DNA of 64,000 nucleotides, from assembly GCF_932276165.1 (NCBI RefSeq), contig NC_064010.1, forward strand, positions 1,860,001-1,924,000, in the 5' to 3' direction. A program made the translations under genes and the position numbers. Shown piece by piece: positions 41,561-53,351 of the stretch. The DNA is from Plutella xylostella (taxonomy: Eukaryota > Arthropoda > Insecta > Lepidoptera > Plutellidae). Within the stretch, counting starts at the first letter, position 1, and the number at the start of each line of letters is the position of its first letter. The notes below the pieces were generated by a model. It saw only the letters and a list, made by a program, of their open reading frames with translations, was not told where the DNA came from and did not search any database.

Positions 41561-42339
41561 GAATTATATGAACTGTCAGAAAATCTCCTATCATCCAATA
41601 TGGCTGCTAAAACAACCAATTACAAGAGAGTATATCGAGAGTAGCGCCATCTGTTGTCATCTTTACGCGTCTATCCCCATTTTTCTTTACGCAACTGTGA
41701 TTTTGATGCCAATATGTTTGATATACGTTTTACTTATGAATGTCTAACCTTGTCCATAATTACTCTACTATGTTCAAATTTATGAATGATTTATAAAAGA
41801 TTTGACCTAGTTTCCATTAAATAGATTTTGCGCTTTCGACGAATTATTCTAATGTAAATTTTATCTTAAAATGTCTTTTTAATATGGACAAGACTAGTAC
41901 AAACACAGTGTAAGTTTTTGTTGTTCAATAACTAATTTTTACACGGTGTATACAGGGTGCCCACAGAGAAGCCTCATGAAGAATTAAAGATATACTTTGC
42001 CTTCAGGTGTTATCACTGAGACACCCTGTAGAGTACAATCATAATATTTTGAAATCAGTATAAGTATTCAGAAAAGTGTAAATTAGAAATAGAGATAACT
42101 TGAAAAAACAAAAAGTGTCGATACGTCATAGATAAACTGTCATTTCTGTATAAAATTCGCTCGAAGTATATTTCATTAAATACAATATTAAATTTTATCT
42201 ATAGTACTTAATAAACAATAGAAGATATTTTTAAATGCGAGGATTCTATCCTCTACAGTGAGATCAAGTAGAACAGTTTTTAATAAATGGAAAGTATAGT
42301 GTTGCCCTATACAGATGTAATTTTATAAGTTTTGTTCTA

Positions 42340-42544
42340 GCGGCCAGACCCCTTAGCATGAATTTTCATCGTGAACGTGTAGTAGAATTCATCGAGAAAT
42401 TTTGTTTTAAAATATGAGCGTTTTAATGTATACAGCGCCCCTGGCGGTCGGTAGCAGAACTAAAATTTCCCTACAAAATTCATCGAGTAATTTTACTTCA
42501 CGTTCACGATGAAAATTCATGCTAAGGGGTCAGGTCGATGGCCG
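42340..42544. repeat. About 205-bp inverted-repeat element
   Basis: GACCCCTTAGCATGAATTTT and CATCGTGAACGT on the left face their complements on the right; arms are about 65 bp. Confidence 0.75.
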
Positions 42545-43217
42545 CTTTACGAAAGTCACTGATAAAATTCGAGCCTGTATTAAAGTATTAATAATTACGT
42601 TGGATGTTAGGGCAAACGTCAATGTAAAATACTCTTTACCACAAGGTTATGAGACATTTTAATCAACCAATACGATTATTTTACTAAGGGCTGTAAATAT
42701 CATTTGATATTTAGATTTCCTTTTTAAATATTACCTAAGAATTTTGGCAACCAACAAACACTTGTTAAAAATGCAGTGAGTGTTGTAAATTCATAATGTC
42801 ATTTATTACACTTAAGCCACATTTAGGCAAACAAAAATATACTCATACTCAATACTGCATTTTTTCCGACCTGCCATAAAAGTTAACAATCTTACTGCTA
42901 CTTTCAAAATGCATTTTTTCAGGCTCATAAAGCATTGTATTGAATTTAGGTACCTTTCCACTTTATAATACCAGTATGATTTTACTAGCTATGTATTTTA
43001 CTCACTGTATTTTTACAAATATGTGCTCATATATTCCTAGCACCTATATCGATATCTTGGCTAAATTTTTATATGACTGTCAAAAATTATTGGTCGCTAA
43101 AATATTTCGATACTTTCTCTGAAGTTTGAGATTCCGAAAATATACAGATTAAAATATTACACTTTGTTTTGTAAATAAGAATATCAGATCATGCTAGAGA
43201 GGCTAAGTATTTTCAGT

Positions 43218-43422
43218 CAATGTATCCAATTCTTAGGTGTAATTTGTTCTCAAAAACAATGTTAGACTCTTTGTAATTGTATTTTATTTGATTCTGATGT
43301 CTTAACACATCAAAACCTAACCTTATTGAATATGGTAAAATGGCATACTATAAAGTTCATAAATCAATTGAAATTTAGGATTTTATTCGATACATACCTA
43401 CACCTAAGAATTGGACATTGTG
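43218..43422. repeat. About 205-bp inverted-repeat element
   Basis: CAATGTATCCAATTCTTAGG on the left and CCTAAGAATTGGACATTG on the right. Only the outer 25 bp match well. Confidence 0.55.
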
Positions 43423-43770
43423 AATACACCAGAAAATATATAAATAAATAAAAATAGGTATTTTATTCTAGTCTTCGTAGTAGTATTATATGAGATCAGA
43501 GTTTGTCGGAATTCAGTAAATTCGAGACCTAGTTCATTCAATTTTAATAAGATCCCTGTAATTATTACAATTACGATTGATTTGTCAGGAAAAAATGTTA
43601 CTTTAGGGCAAAACAGGCCCCTTAATTTTTCTAAGAATTCATTATTATGTTGTCTTCACTCACAATCATAAAAATAAGTTTTTTGTATGTATCTGGCAAC
43701 CCTGTTTTAATTTGATACATCATTGAAATAATTACAGGGTCCTCCATTATTTAAACGATAGAATTTAATA

Positions 43771-44694
43771 TTAACGACTTGTATCGACTCGTAAACTATT
43801 ATTCATAATAATTGTAAACAAACAAACAAGATGACTACTTAAAACTAACCGATACGATTTTATAAACCCGTCATTTAAAACTACAAACTTCAATGGCATC
43901 AAAATCACAGATGTGTATAAAAACAATAAAAATATAGGAATCACATTGTCAATAATAGTAATAAAATTATAATAGTAACAATTAATAATAATCACAGGCT
44001 GAAGACAGAAGTCAATACTTAAATCTAGGGGGAATCCAACATGGCTGCCGCGGGGCCTAAGACTTACACTTTTGCTGTTCCGCTCAGTCGAATAATTGGA
44101 AACAGTCTTAGCCCCCCACGCGTCCACACACAAAATTGGTTCGGAACTAACTATGGCATCGTCACACAATTCCATACAACCACACATTTCTTTACCTACA
44201 ATTCTTTTAGACTTTTGAACACTTTTCACCGTGAAAATTCTATGAACTAACACACCTGATGCCATAGGAACGCACTTAATACTGTTCGCATTTCGACGGT
44301 ACAACTTAAGACTAGCAGTTAAGATTAGAATAAATAAAACGCAAACTAATATTAACGTCAACTTAACTATATAACTTAAACAGTCCATGTTTTCACTATG
44401 CAATTGTGACTTAATAGTACAAAAATCAGTCGCGGGAAAAAGCGGGTACGAAATCAAAGTACAAACGTAAGGTCGCGCCGGGAACACTACACTACACATA
44501 CACAGTCCATAGATTAGACAGAGGTACCTACCACATACACTTATTACCATGGAGTATGGCTTTAAACCCAGGCCTCCTTGGAAGCAACATTGGAAAGAGT
44601 CTAGGCACCATAGACTATGACAGATGCCAACAAGGAGCCAAGCAGGCCTCGCGTCTAAAGCCAGAAAGGGACCACTAAGTAGAGAAAGGGACAT
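43771..44694 (-). CDS. Unexplained 307-codon open frame downstream of CUEDC2
   Basis: This is an uninterrupted frame on the strand of CUEDC2, starting 54 bp after the CUEDC2 stop. It has several hydrophobic stretches (for example LTLILVCVLFILILTASL, and IPIFLLFLYTSVILM near the end) and many cysteines. I recognise no family. It lies where the CUEDC2 3' untranslated region should be, so it may be a chance frame. Its length in moderately AT-rich DNA is, however, surprising. Confidence 0.25.
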   Translation of the reverse strand: MSLSLLSGPFLALDARPAWLLVGICHSLWCLDSFQCCFQGGLGLKPYSMVISVCGRYLCLIYGLCMCSVVFPARPYVCTLISYPLFPATDFCTIKSQLHSENMDCLSYIVKLTLILVCVLFILILTASLKLYRRNANSIKCVPMASGVLVHRIFTVKSVQKSKRIVGKEMCGCMELCDDAIVSSEPILCVDAWGAKTVSNYSTERNSKSVSLRPRGSHVGFPLDLSIDFCLQPVIIINCYYYNFITIIDNVIPIFLLFLYTSVILMPLKFVVLNDGFIKSYRLVLSSHLVCLFTIIMNNSLRVDTSR

Positions 44695-44748
44695 ATATAT
44701 AAAGTGAGATACGTCCGCTTTTTCACGAAACTGACGCGTTTGTATGGG

Positions 44749-44941
44749 TTAAGGGCAGTGCTGTTTTTTGGGCTTCTTTAAGTTTTCCTCGTCGGCGCCC
44801 GATTTGGGCACCTCGGTGTAGCGCTCCCCCTTAAGCGAGACTATTTTGTTGTCTCGGTAGCGAACCATCTTTTTTGGCTCGATTTTGGGAGCCAGAGGCT
44901 TGTGCTCCTTCGTCTCGGCATCCTTGTCCACGTAGGAATAA
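44749..44941 (-). CDS. CUEDC2: CUEDC2 last coding exon
   Basis: It completes an Arg codon and encodes YSYVDKDAETKEHKPLAPKI through the end (KKQHCP, stop TAA at 44749-44751). The acceptor CAG is the complement of 44942-44944. Confidence 0.88.
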
Positions 44942-46165
44942 CTGTGAACAATAATATTTAAATAAAATAAATATAATCACGAAGAAAACAAAAAAAAACA
45001 CGAGTTAGAATTCTAACCTCGTCGCCAATAATAAATAATCACATTGGCGACGAGATTAAGATGTCAATAACCCTCAATATCTCGCGAACCACATTACCTG
45101 TTAAATCCAAAATTTTCCCCAGTTACTTATTGGATCGAGGACCATATACATAATATAGTGTGGTTGGAAAAGGAAGGCCAAAGAAAGAATGTTGTGACAC
45201 TCCTGTGGAATGACCTCCCACATACATTATTTATACACAACAGTATTTATACAATAAAAGTCCATAAAAAAGCATGGAATTAAAAACTGTGGTGTTTATT
45301 GTGCCACCAAAACGGTTCCCACTCAGCATGTGCAGTACTCACCGGGCAATAATCCGGCTCTTCAGCTCGCGGTCGTCGATCTCGGGCGCTCGAGCGGCGC
45401 AGTGCAGCGCGGCCGCCGACAACGCCTGGCCCTGCTCGCGTCGGTGTAGTAGTGTGGCGGCGGCCCGCTCGAGAGAGCCGTGGGCTATGGAGATGCAGTG
45501 CTTTATCTGTGGGGGGACGTGATTGGTTAACTCTTGGTGGAATTTTGCATTTATGAACAATTAAACGTCCTTAAGATAGCATTGACATGGCATCCCGAGA
45601 GCGGGAAACGTAGACTCGGCAGACTGCTTGAGAAATGGCAACGATCTATCACGAAAGAAATAGGCCAGGCGGGGATGTCTCTGAGCTGGCTCAAGATCGT
45701 AAAGAGTGGCGGCGCTTCACTTCAGTCCTTTGCTCGGCAGCGGAGATTGTAAATAAGTAAGTAAGAACAATAAATAAATAAAAAAATAATGATAAGAGAA
45801 GATTTGGAGCGCGTGTTTACAAACGAACTGTAGCCGGTGTTGGCACATATCAAAGGTGACTTAAAAGTGTATTGGCTAAGTTATGTGATTGCTTGTGTAC
45901 CTACATCTACGAGGTGTTCCAGAAGCAGAAAAGGGGTGACTGCAAAGTCGTATAAAATTCATTCAGAATGTCCCCATGAGTGACCCTTTTGGCTCACTAT
46001 AGCATATATGCAACCCCCTGTACATGAGTTACCTCCATGGTGGCGGTGTTGGGGAACATGTCGGCCAGCGCCCGCGTCTGCTCGTGCCACAGCGTGTCCG
46101 TGTCGTCCTCTAGAGGGCGCCGGTAGTCCGCCGCGTCGGATGAGGAGGATGAGTTGGAGTGTGAC
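44749..46165 (-). CDS. CUEDC2: CUE domain-containing protein 2 (3' part of gene)
   Basis: CUEDC2 is a ubiquitin-binding CUE-domain adaptor, known in vertebrates for roles in receptor turnover and IKK/mitotic-checkpoint regulation. Three exons join in frame: 46033-46165, 45343-45506 and 44749-44941. The CUE region runs from DTDTLWHEQTRALADMFPNT across the junction into IKHCISIAHGSLERAAATLL. The C-terminal signature ELKSRIIARYSYVDKDAETK and PKKMVRYRDNKIVSLKGERY closely parallels the vertebrate LKSFILQKY and RYIDNQVVSTKGERF segment. The N-terminal exons were not found to the right and may lie beyond the window. Confidence 0.85.
45343..45506 (-). CDS. CUEDC2: CUEDC2 exon with second half of CUE domain
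   Basis: It encodes IKHCISIAHGSLERAAATLL through DDRELKSRIIA. Acceptor CAG is the complement of 45507-45509; donor GTGAGT the complement of 45337-45342. Phase 0 in, 2 out. Confidence 0.88.
45560..45790 (+). mobile_element. LINE 3'-terminal fragment in CUEDC2 intron
   Basis: Encoded pieces LTWHPESGKRRLGR and ELAQDRKEWRRFTS (different frames, so frameshifted) followed by a stop and AAATAAATAAAA match the C-terminal end of RTE-like LINE ORF2. It is antisense to CUEDC2. Confidence 0.7.
46033..46165 (-). CDS. CUEDC2: CUEDC2 exon with serine tract and start of CUE domain
   Basis: It encodes SHSNSSSSSDAADYRRPLED through NTATME (phase 0 at the 3' end, one split base at the 5' end). Acceptor CAG is the complement of 46166-46168; donor GTAACT the complement of 46027-46032. 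Confidence 0.85.
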
Positions 46166-46355
46166 CTGTGGAGGACGGTTGTTGGGTTAGGGGATTCATA
46201 CACGCACTGAATCACCGCGCGGATTACAGTACATTTTAATGTAACGTCGCATAGCATATAACCATCGCGCAATCAATACGCTTCTAACGATAGGTCATAC
46301 ATCAAAATCTATCAAGCCGTTTAGGCTACAGGAGGGAACAAAGAACCAGACAAAC

Positions 46356-46438
46356 AGACATACATACATACATACATACATACATACATACATACATACA
46401 TACATACATACATACATACATACATACATACAAACATA
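46356..46438. repeat. (CATA)n microsatellite
   Basis: A nearly pure CATA tetranucleotide run; frames through it are artefacts. Confidence 0.95.
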
Positions 46439-46483
46439 CAATCGAAAAACATTACCCTCCTCCTTCGGCAGTCGGGTAACAAA

Positions 46484-46706
46484 GTACACTCACGTGCAAA
46501 GAAACAGTTCCACTTACAAAATGCAGACACCGAATGGCGTAAATTTTTTTATAACAATTAATAGGAATTTTGAGCAAAATATTTATGTTTTTAGTTGGTA
46601 ATACTCTGGTGCGCCGATAAATGCACTTAAATATTGCAGAAGGTGTCATTAACTTAGTTTTTTCAGTTTCGGTGTAATTTGTTGATTTTTTGAATGGAAC
46701 TTTTTA
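46484..46706. mobile_element. MITE with ACTCACGTGCAAAGAAA end, right end lost
   Basis: It is related along its length to the element at 49438-50493: CACCGAATGGCGTAAATTTT, then GTTTTTAGTTGGTAATA and TGCAGAAGGTGTCATTAA. The right end stops in TGGAACTTTTTAG where the SINE begins. Confidence 0.6.
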
Positions 46707-46982
46707 GACGACCGAATGGCGTAGTGGTTAGTGACCCTGACTACTGAGCCGATGGTCCCGGATTCGATTCCCGGCTGGGGCAGATATTTGTTTAAACACA
46801 GATATTTGTTCTCGGGTCTTGGATGTGCCCGTAAAATGGCAATAGGCCCGCCCCCTATTACATTGGGACTAACATACACTCTGGCGAAAAGTGGGTGCAG
46901 CAATGCACCTCTGCCTACCCCGCAAGGGAGTAAATTAGTACAAGGCGTGAGTGCGTGTTTTTTTTTTTTTTTTTTTTTTTTA
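46707..46982 (+). mobile_element. tRNA-derived SINE, type 1 3' end
   Basis: The tRNA-like head has an A-box-like TGGCGTAGTGGTTAGTG and a B-box-like GGATTCGATTCC. A body with CAGATATTTGTTTAAACACA and TCTCGGGTCTTGG follows, then a 3' part ending AAGGCGTGAGTGCGTG and a 22-base T tract. The head and first body part match the SINEs at 27255 and 48675; the 3' part does not. Confidence 0.8.
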
Positions 46983-47909
46983 ACTAGGCATGCGAGCTCC
47001 GCTTCACCCTGTAAAGTATTAGCGTGCGATTCCGGAAGCAGGTCAGCTTCCTACATACCGAATTTCATTAAAAATTCACGTGACTAACAAAATTCATATG
47101 AAGAAACAAAACGTCCTAGGACCAAAGATTTTCAGAATAACCGGGCAAACACAAAACCCTATTCTTGTGCTTTGTCGTAGTCGAGTAATTTAATCTAGAT
47201 TCATTCGTGACATAATTATCATTATCTCATCTGCATTCGTGACTTCATCGGTGTCGGATTAGTATAATTATAGCTTTCCCAAGACATGCAAAGAGAGTCA
47301 TTAGGAATGCACGCATCTCAATCTCAATAAAAATTGAGGGAAAATTCATGCTCAAAGGTTAACTGGTAGAGAATGCGTAGTAGCATTAAGTTCGCCTTTG
47401 TACAATATTTTTTTATATGCAATAAATAATTTATCATCGCCAATTTATAATAATAATAATGCTCTCCCGATTTTAAAACAACATCCTAATCCCGCTGGCC
47501 TGTTGACCTTATGCAGAGTGGCAGTAAGAAACTTTAGGCTAATGCCGGCATTAAATCAATGTCTGTCTCTTTCTGTCCTTATACTGCCAAAGCAAGGCAG
47601 CTATACATCTGGGTCGAAATTAGCTAAAAGTTCCTATGTGCCACTCAGCGTTAGACAGGTCGCTGGTTCTATTCTATATCCTATTCTATTCTATTCTATT
47701 CTATTCAGGTCGCCGGTAGTGGCTGAATGAGGAAAGCCGAGGACAGAGTTAGAAAATAGTCTCCCATCTTTTACCAGTTGCAATGTTAGCCTTGTCAGAC
47801 TATAAACAAAACTGCTAGGTATGTAGGTATATCTTAATTAAGTTGCAAGCCGAGGCACGACCTAACTAAACTAATTTCCGCGAGGAATGCAAAACTATCT
47901 GTTTGAGTT

Positions 47910-48325
47910 TTAGGTGTTGGCTAATGTAGTGATGCAGACTTCTAGTTCAATGCCGATAGACTATCGATTAAACTTACGTGTCGTGATAAGTACCATAACA
48001 GGCCACTGCCGGTTAAATAAACACCTATATGGCATGAAAATCTCCACCACTCCTCTTTGCAGAAGTTGCATGGAGGAAGATGAAACAGCTTCCCATGTCT
48101 TGTTACATTGCACACTCACTACACATGCATGAATAGTTGTAAACTAACTTAAGTTCATATTAAGTTTTTTTTTTCTTCTCTTTGTTATACTTAATAGTTG
48201 TCACATTAATGAGGAGCCTGTCTTCTACGACACAGGGCAACCTAATGTAGAAGCAGTGCATCATAAAATTTGTAACAATTGTATAATAAAGAAATTTTTC
48301 ATTTTTCATTTTCATTTTTCATTTT
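47910..48325 (+). mobile_element. LINE 3' remnant with TTTTCAT repeat tail
   Basis: A frame encoding LTGHCRLNKHLYGM-like words (ITGHCRLNKHLYGMKIS) and CRSCMEEDETASHVLLHC matches the C-terminal zinc-knuckle end of a LINE ORF2. It is followed by AATAAAG and a TTTTCAT-type repeat tail. Confidence 0.75.
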
Positions 48326-48674
48326 CATTGCAAAGGCGGGGAGACACTACGATCAAAATCCTCGGATCTCCGGGGTCCCTCCGGGAAGTCATGAGCAACC
48401 TAGGTCGTCTACTGGCTTTCTGGCGTGAGCTTGGGTTGGGTGGCTTAATAGCTAGTCACCCCATAGGTATTTCACCCATAATGACCCACCTTAGAGGCTA
48501 AATGCGGAAAATCAGCTCGCCATGATAGATAGATAAATAGACTATCGATAGCGAAATAAAATAAATATGTGACTTCAAAGTCTAACTAGCGCTGCCAATA
48601 CAAAAAAACACAACTACTACTATTTAAAAGCGTTTTTTCCCCTTATTTAAATACTTGGTAACTAGAAATATCTA

Positions 48675-48932
48675 AATAAATAAAATAAATATGTGGGGAC
48701 ATCTCACACACGGCCATCCGACCCCAAGCTAGGCAGAACCTGTGTTATGGGTGTCGGACAGCTGATATATCTACACAAATACATAGATAGATAGATACTG
48801 CATATAAATATCAATAACCAAGACCCGAGTACAAATATCTCTTTAAACAAATATCTGCCCCAGCCGGGAATCGAACCCGGGACCTTCGGCATAGCAGTCA
48901 GGATCACTAACCACTACACCATTCAGCCGTCA
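48675..48932 (-). mobile_element. tRNA-derived SINE, type 2 3' end
   Basis: Same structure as 27255-27515, with B box GGTTCGATTCC and 3' end CCCCACATATTTATTTTATT. Confidence 0.8.
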
Positions 48933-49437
48933 AATCTTTCAAGACCTTCAGATAAAACTATAAGAATCTAATAAGTATCATAGAATATTTGGGCAAAATC
49001 GCAAATTAAATATAAATTGCTAATATTCTTCAAATTAACTTCTCTAAGTAGTCTCTAAGTAGGTACAATCCAAAGAGGCAATCATGTTTCTGCCAGTAAT
49101 CCATATTGGACCGACAGGTAAGCGCATTACGAAAGTATTGCTGCTTTTGTTTTTGTTATCGATTGTAAAATACCTTATTTAAGTGATTCTTAATGTTTTT
49201 TTTGTATATCGGTAGGTTAATTAAAATTAAAATATATTCTTAAATGTCTTAACTATCTAAGTTATATTATAAGTGGAAACTGTTTTTGGTTTAAGTTATA
49301 ATTTTATGTCTAAATTTATTTTTTATATGTAACTGTTGGTTTTCCATAAATAAATAATAAATAAATAAATAAAACAATCTGGTCTTTGTGAAATGATGAT
49401 AGAGTAATATTATGACTATTGACAAATAATTGGAATA

Positions 49438-50493
49438 CACTCACGGGCAATGAAAAAATTCCGACACCAAACGACCCAAATTTTTTCAAACATATAATTT
49501 TCGTTTAATTAATAGCGTTTTGGTTCGTAGTATCCTGGAATATAGTAGCCCCGTTTGGAATCCTAGCTATAAAATTCATGTGAACAGGCTGGAACGGGTT
49601 CAGAAACGTTTCCTATATCACCTAGCCTACACAGAGAATAAATGCCGTAGCCTTGAATCGTACAGCGACCGCAGGAAGCATTACAAACTTCAATCACTTG
49701 AGGCTCGGAGAAGGTGTAACGACATAATATTCCTGACCAAAACTGTTCAAGGAAAGGTGGATTCTCCAGAAATTTTGGGAAAAATTAAATTAAACATACC
49801 ACGCTCAGGCAGCCGACTCCAAAACAGAAAAACCTTTTATCTTCCGACATGCACCACACTACACGCTCAACACTCCCCTTTATACAGACTCTTAGCGACA
49901 TACAATAGCGACCAGGACTCGATTGATATTTTTGGATCCACTGTCTCATCAATTAAGTACCAGTTGAAAAGTTTTTTTATGTAATGTATTTGTTTTCGCG
50001 TCTACGGGTTGTTTTAGTTAATTAAGTAGGTATAGCAATAACAGCACACAAATATTGTTGTGGTACTGATACTCTTATTTATACTGTAGTATGTAAACTT
50101 GTAAATAATTTGTTTAAGTAAGTAGCATAAGTTGTTCACTTATTAAGTTATTGGAATAGCACTAAGTTCATTTTTGTAAAAATTTAATTCTAATTTTTTA
50201 TGCATGTTGTGCTCACTTCTAGTAGGGCTTATTCATTGTAAGGTAGTTAGGCAACTGTTTTTGAAAACTGTAAGAACTAAGCTCAGTTTAGTGAGCCAAA
50301 TAAAAAAAAATAAAAAAAAAAATATTTAAAATTTGACAAAATATTATTGTTTTTAGTTAGTAATAACATGATGCTCTGTTAAATGTATTTCAATGTTGCA
50401 GAAGACGGCAACGGCATTAAGCTAGCCTTTTCCGTTTAGAAGTAATTTGGTGCTTTTCTCAGTGGAACCTTTTCATTGCTGCCCGTGAGTGTA
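49438..50493. mobile_element. MITE with ACACTCACGGGCAATG ends, split by a LINE fragment
   Basis: The ends ACTCACGGGCAATGAAAAAA and TTTTCATTGCTGCCCGTGAG face each other. The inner sequence matches the copy at 46484. Between TTAATTAATAG and AATATTTAAAATT lies the LINE insertion. Confidence 0.7.
49510..50322 (+). mobile_element. 5'-truncated LINE, C-terminal end of ORF2 and 3' tail
   Basis: The frame 49520-49984 encodes VRSILEYSSPVWNP, RLERVQKRFLYHLAY and a C-terminal tail, the thumb/C-terminal part of a CR1/Jockey-like reverse transcriptase. The catalytic domain is absent. The insertion ends in CAAATAAAAAAAAATAAAAA. It is related to the LINE at 61307. Confidence 0.8.
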
Positions 50494-50499
50494 TTTAAT

Positions 50500-51150
50500 G
50501 TCGATTTCTTGTACCTCCTGTAGGTTGGCTGGTAGAAAATGCTTTTAGCATTAAGTCCACCTTTTGTACACTTATGTTATATTTGTGCAATAAAGTATTA
50601 AATAAATAAATAAATAAATTAAAGCATTTGACTTTGACTTTAACAAACGGCTTTCACGGCATCACTAGCGAATTCTGTTTCCAGCCTCGCTTCTGATTGA
50701 AAATCGATAATTTAATATCTGTTTTAACCCTATCTGAGTTATGCAGATACAGCTTTTCACAGCGTCGCGGGTTAGATAACGTTAAGTTAGTTACAAAGCA
50801 TAATTTCGGAAAGGTTTTCCGTTTAAAATCAATGTTTTTTTAGAAATAAGGAATTTATTCATTTAATTAATCCTTCATTGCATAAATATAAAAATAAGTG
50901 TACAAAGGGTGGACTTAATGCTACAAGAATTTTCTACCAGTCAACCCACAGGAGGATTTACCTATAGGTATTTACAATGCTCTTACGGTGAAGGAAAATA
51001 TCGTGAGGAAACATGTACTTAAATCTAGATTCTAGACATAGTATACCCTAAGTGCGTCGATCTCATTAAAAAACGGCGATACGGCTCGCTACTCTATCAC
51101 ATGACAAATGTACGGCGAAAAACGGGTGACTCGCTTGCGAGTATGTACCT
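50500..51150. other. Intergenic, unassigned
   Basis: AT-rich, with two pieces of a GTTGGCTGGTAGAAAATGCT / ATTTTCTACCAGTCAACCCA repeat in opposite orientations (about 50521 and 50931). No exon recognised. Confidence 0.5.
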
Positions 51151-51153
51151 ATA

Positions 51154-51355
51154 CAGGGCGTTGCAAAAATGGTATACTAAGCCGAAAGGGGGTGACTCAG
51201 GAGGTCATTCTGAACCACTTTTGTTCTACGAGTTTACTATGGAGAACGAATATTTTTTTTCGCAAATTTCCAAACCTCGTAGAACAAAAGTTGTTCAGAA
51301 TGACCCCCTGAGTCACCCTCTTTCGGCTTAGTATAGCCCTTTTTGCAACACCCTG
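51154..51355. mobile_element. Palindromic Tc1/mariner-type MITE
   Basis: CAGGGCGTTGCAAAAATGGT and ACTAAGCCGAAAGGGGGTGA on the left, with their complement on the right, give arms of about 85-90 bp, flanked by TA. A diverged left half of the same family is embedded in array block X (near 2250-2340). End-like pieces occur at 54184 and 61203. Confidence 0.8.
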
Positions 51356-51359
51356 TATA

Positions 51360-52394
51360 ACCTTTGGACTACCCCTTCGAGGATAACCGTGAGCATAATG
51401 TATGTAATTAAGAAAGGTTAAAATCATTATGATTAGATAACCCGACAAGGTTACTACTATGTTCGGCCCATTGGTCAAAGGTAATTGCCTACCCATGGGT
51501 AAATGGTTACCGGTTATTTTTAGCTAAAGGGGTAGGCGGGTCAATTGCCGATCGATAAATATGTATTTTAAATTTGTCATACGTATGAAAAAGGACCTAT
51601 TGCCAAGTTACGGGCAAATCTAAGACCCGTGAACAAAAAAAAACATAGAGGTACATACAGAATACAGACGAATTGAGAACCTCCTTTATTCGAAGTCGGT
51701 AAATTTTGTGTAAACAAATAAAATCTTCTTCTTAACTTGCCAGTGACAAACACTAGAGGTAGAATAGGGTTGGCATAAATAGATTTAGGATGGACTTTGG
51801 TAGATGCCATGTAGGTTATTGTCTGATGATGAATTCATGATACACAATTACACAGTGCATCATCAATAGAAGCTTTTAACATAATTGATTCCTACAGCTC
51901 TCCAAAGCAGCTTACCCGTGTCCGAAATTCAGCAATTTCAATCAACAAACTACCTACAGAAATTAATAACGTGAAATTCGGAACGCAGTGACCACTATAT
52001 CTCGCACTGCAGTATCAATCTATTCTCTTTGGACCGGGGGCTCAAATTAATTCGGTTCCCCTACGACATAGCACGTATTGTTTGACCGAGAGTTCATTAA
52101 ATGCACTGTGTAATGGACATTTGGGGTTGCCAGGGTTTACTTTTGAAAAAATCGGGGTTTTCTCTGTGTTTATTTATATATTTAGAGATTGCATTGAGTC
52201 CGAGAATGATAACTTTGCTTTAACTGGTGGCCCTCAATAAAATTGAAAAAAAATTACCACAGCATAAATTACAAATTATATTTTTTATTGGGACTGTAAG
52301 TTAAGTAATAGATAGCTTCTTATAAGGTAACGAGAAAGTTACATTACAGACAAAAAAAAATTAAGCGGGTCGGCCCTTGTACCGTTAGTAAGTA
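51360..52394. other. Intergenic, unassigned
   Basis: I see no host exon with splice sites or known repeat that I can name. Confidence 0.5.
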
Positions 52395-52490
52395 TTTTTT
52401 TTATGTAGCCTGTGTAGTGTCCCACTGCTGGGCAAAGGCCTCCTTGTAAATTGACCACCGCTCCCGATCCTGTGCCTCCTGTTAATAAGT
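52395..52490 (-). mobile_element. RTE-like LINE 3' fragment
   Basis: CCACTGCTGGGCAAAGGCCT and CTCCCGATCCTGTGCCTCC on the plus strand resemble the antisense 3' end of another RTE subfamily. Confidence 0.5.
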
Positions 52491-52723
52491 AAATAATTAC
52501 TTTAAATTCTGTCTATACAATAAAATTGTTCATGTTGTATATTGCACAAAGAGGCATGAGTACAATAATAAATTGGTCGGCGGCGAATGGCGGTCTTATT
52601 ACTCAATGTATCTTATTTCTTAATAAAAATCAAATGTTGTTTATTCAACGTAGAATTTTACATTTATTTATTTGTTTATACAATTAACGTCATGATATTT
52701 TATGACTATGTATCAAAAAACTA

Positions 52724-52925
52724 GCTGTTCCCGCGAGCTTTGCTTCGCCTTACAAAGTTTTCCCGTGGGAAATCCGGTATAAAAAGTAGCCTATGTTCTT
52801 TCTCAGGGTCTAGACCATATGTGTACCAAATTTTATTCAAATCCGTTGAGTAGTTTTGGCGTGAAAGAGTATCAGACAGACAGACAGACACAGTTACTTT
52901 CGCATTTATAATATTAGTTAGGATT
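52724..52925 (+). mobile_element. AGCTGTTCCCGCG dispersed element, full
   Basis: Starts CTAGCTGTTCCCGCGAGC and ends TATAATATTAGTTAGGAT; close to the copy at 5787. Confidence 0.85.
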
Positions 52926-53351
52926 AGGATAAAAGAGCCTTAATGAAATTTACAGTAGGTATAATAACTCTACCACCATTTCATAAAAGCTCTGTTAAAA
53001 GTGTAGGTATATCTTACACGTGGTTCGTGATAATAATATACTCGTCAATACTCGTGGGGGTAAAAACTCTTAAGAAACGAAGCTGATATCAGACGCTCAC
53101 TGCTTTACCCCTGGCTAATTAGGTTGTTTTTTTCGCTTTCACAGGAAAATATAAAGTAAAAAATAAGGTAAGAAAACTAAAATATATACTAGTATTTTCC
53201 CCTGAGCTTCGCCTGCTGACGTTTTCCGATATAAAAAGTAGATACAGTGGCGACAAAGAAAACCTGACACCATTTCAGTAGCAAAAGACACTCAGAGGTG
53301 TCGGGTTTCTGTGTAGGCGTCTGTACTATACACACTGTTGAAATAAAACCA

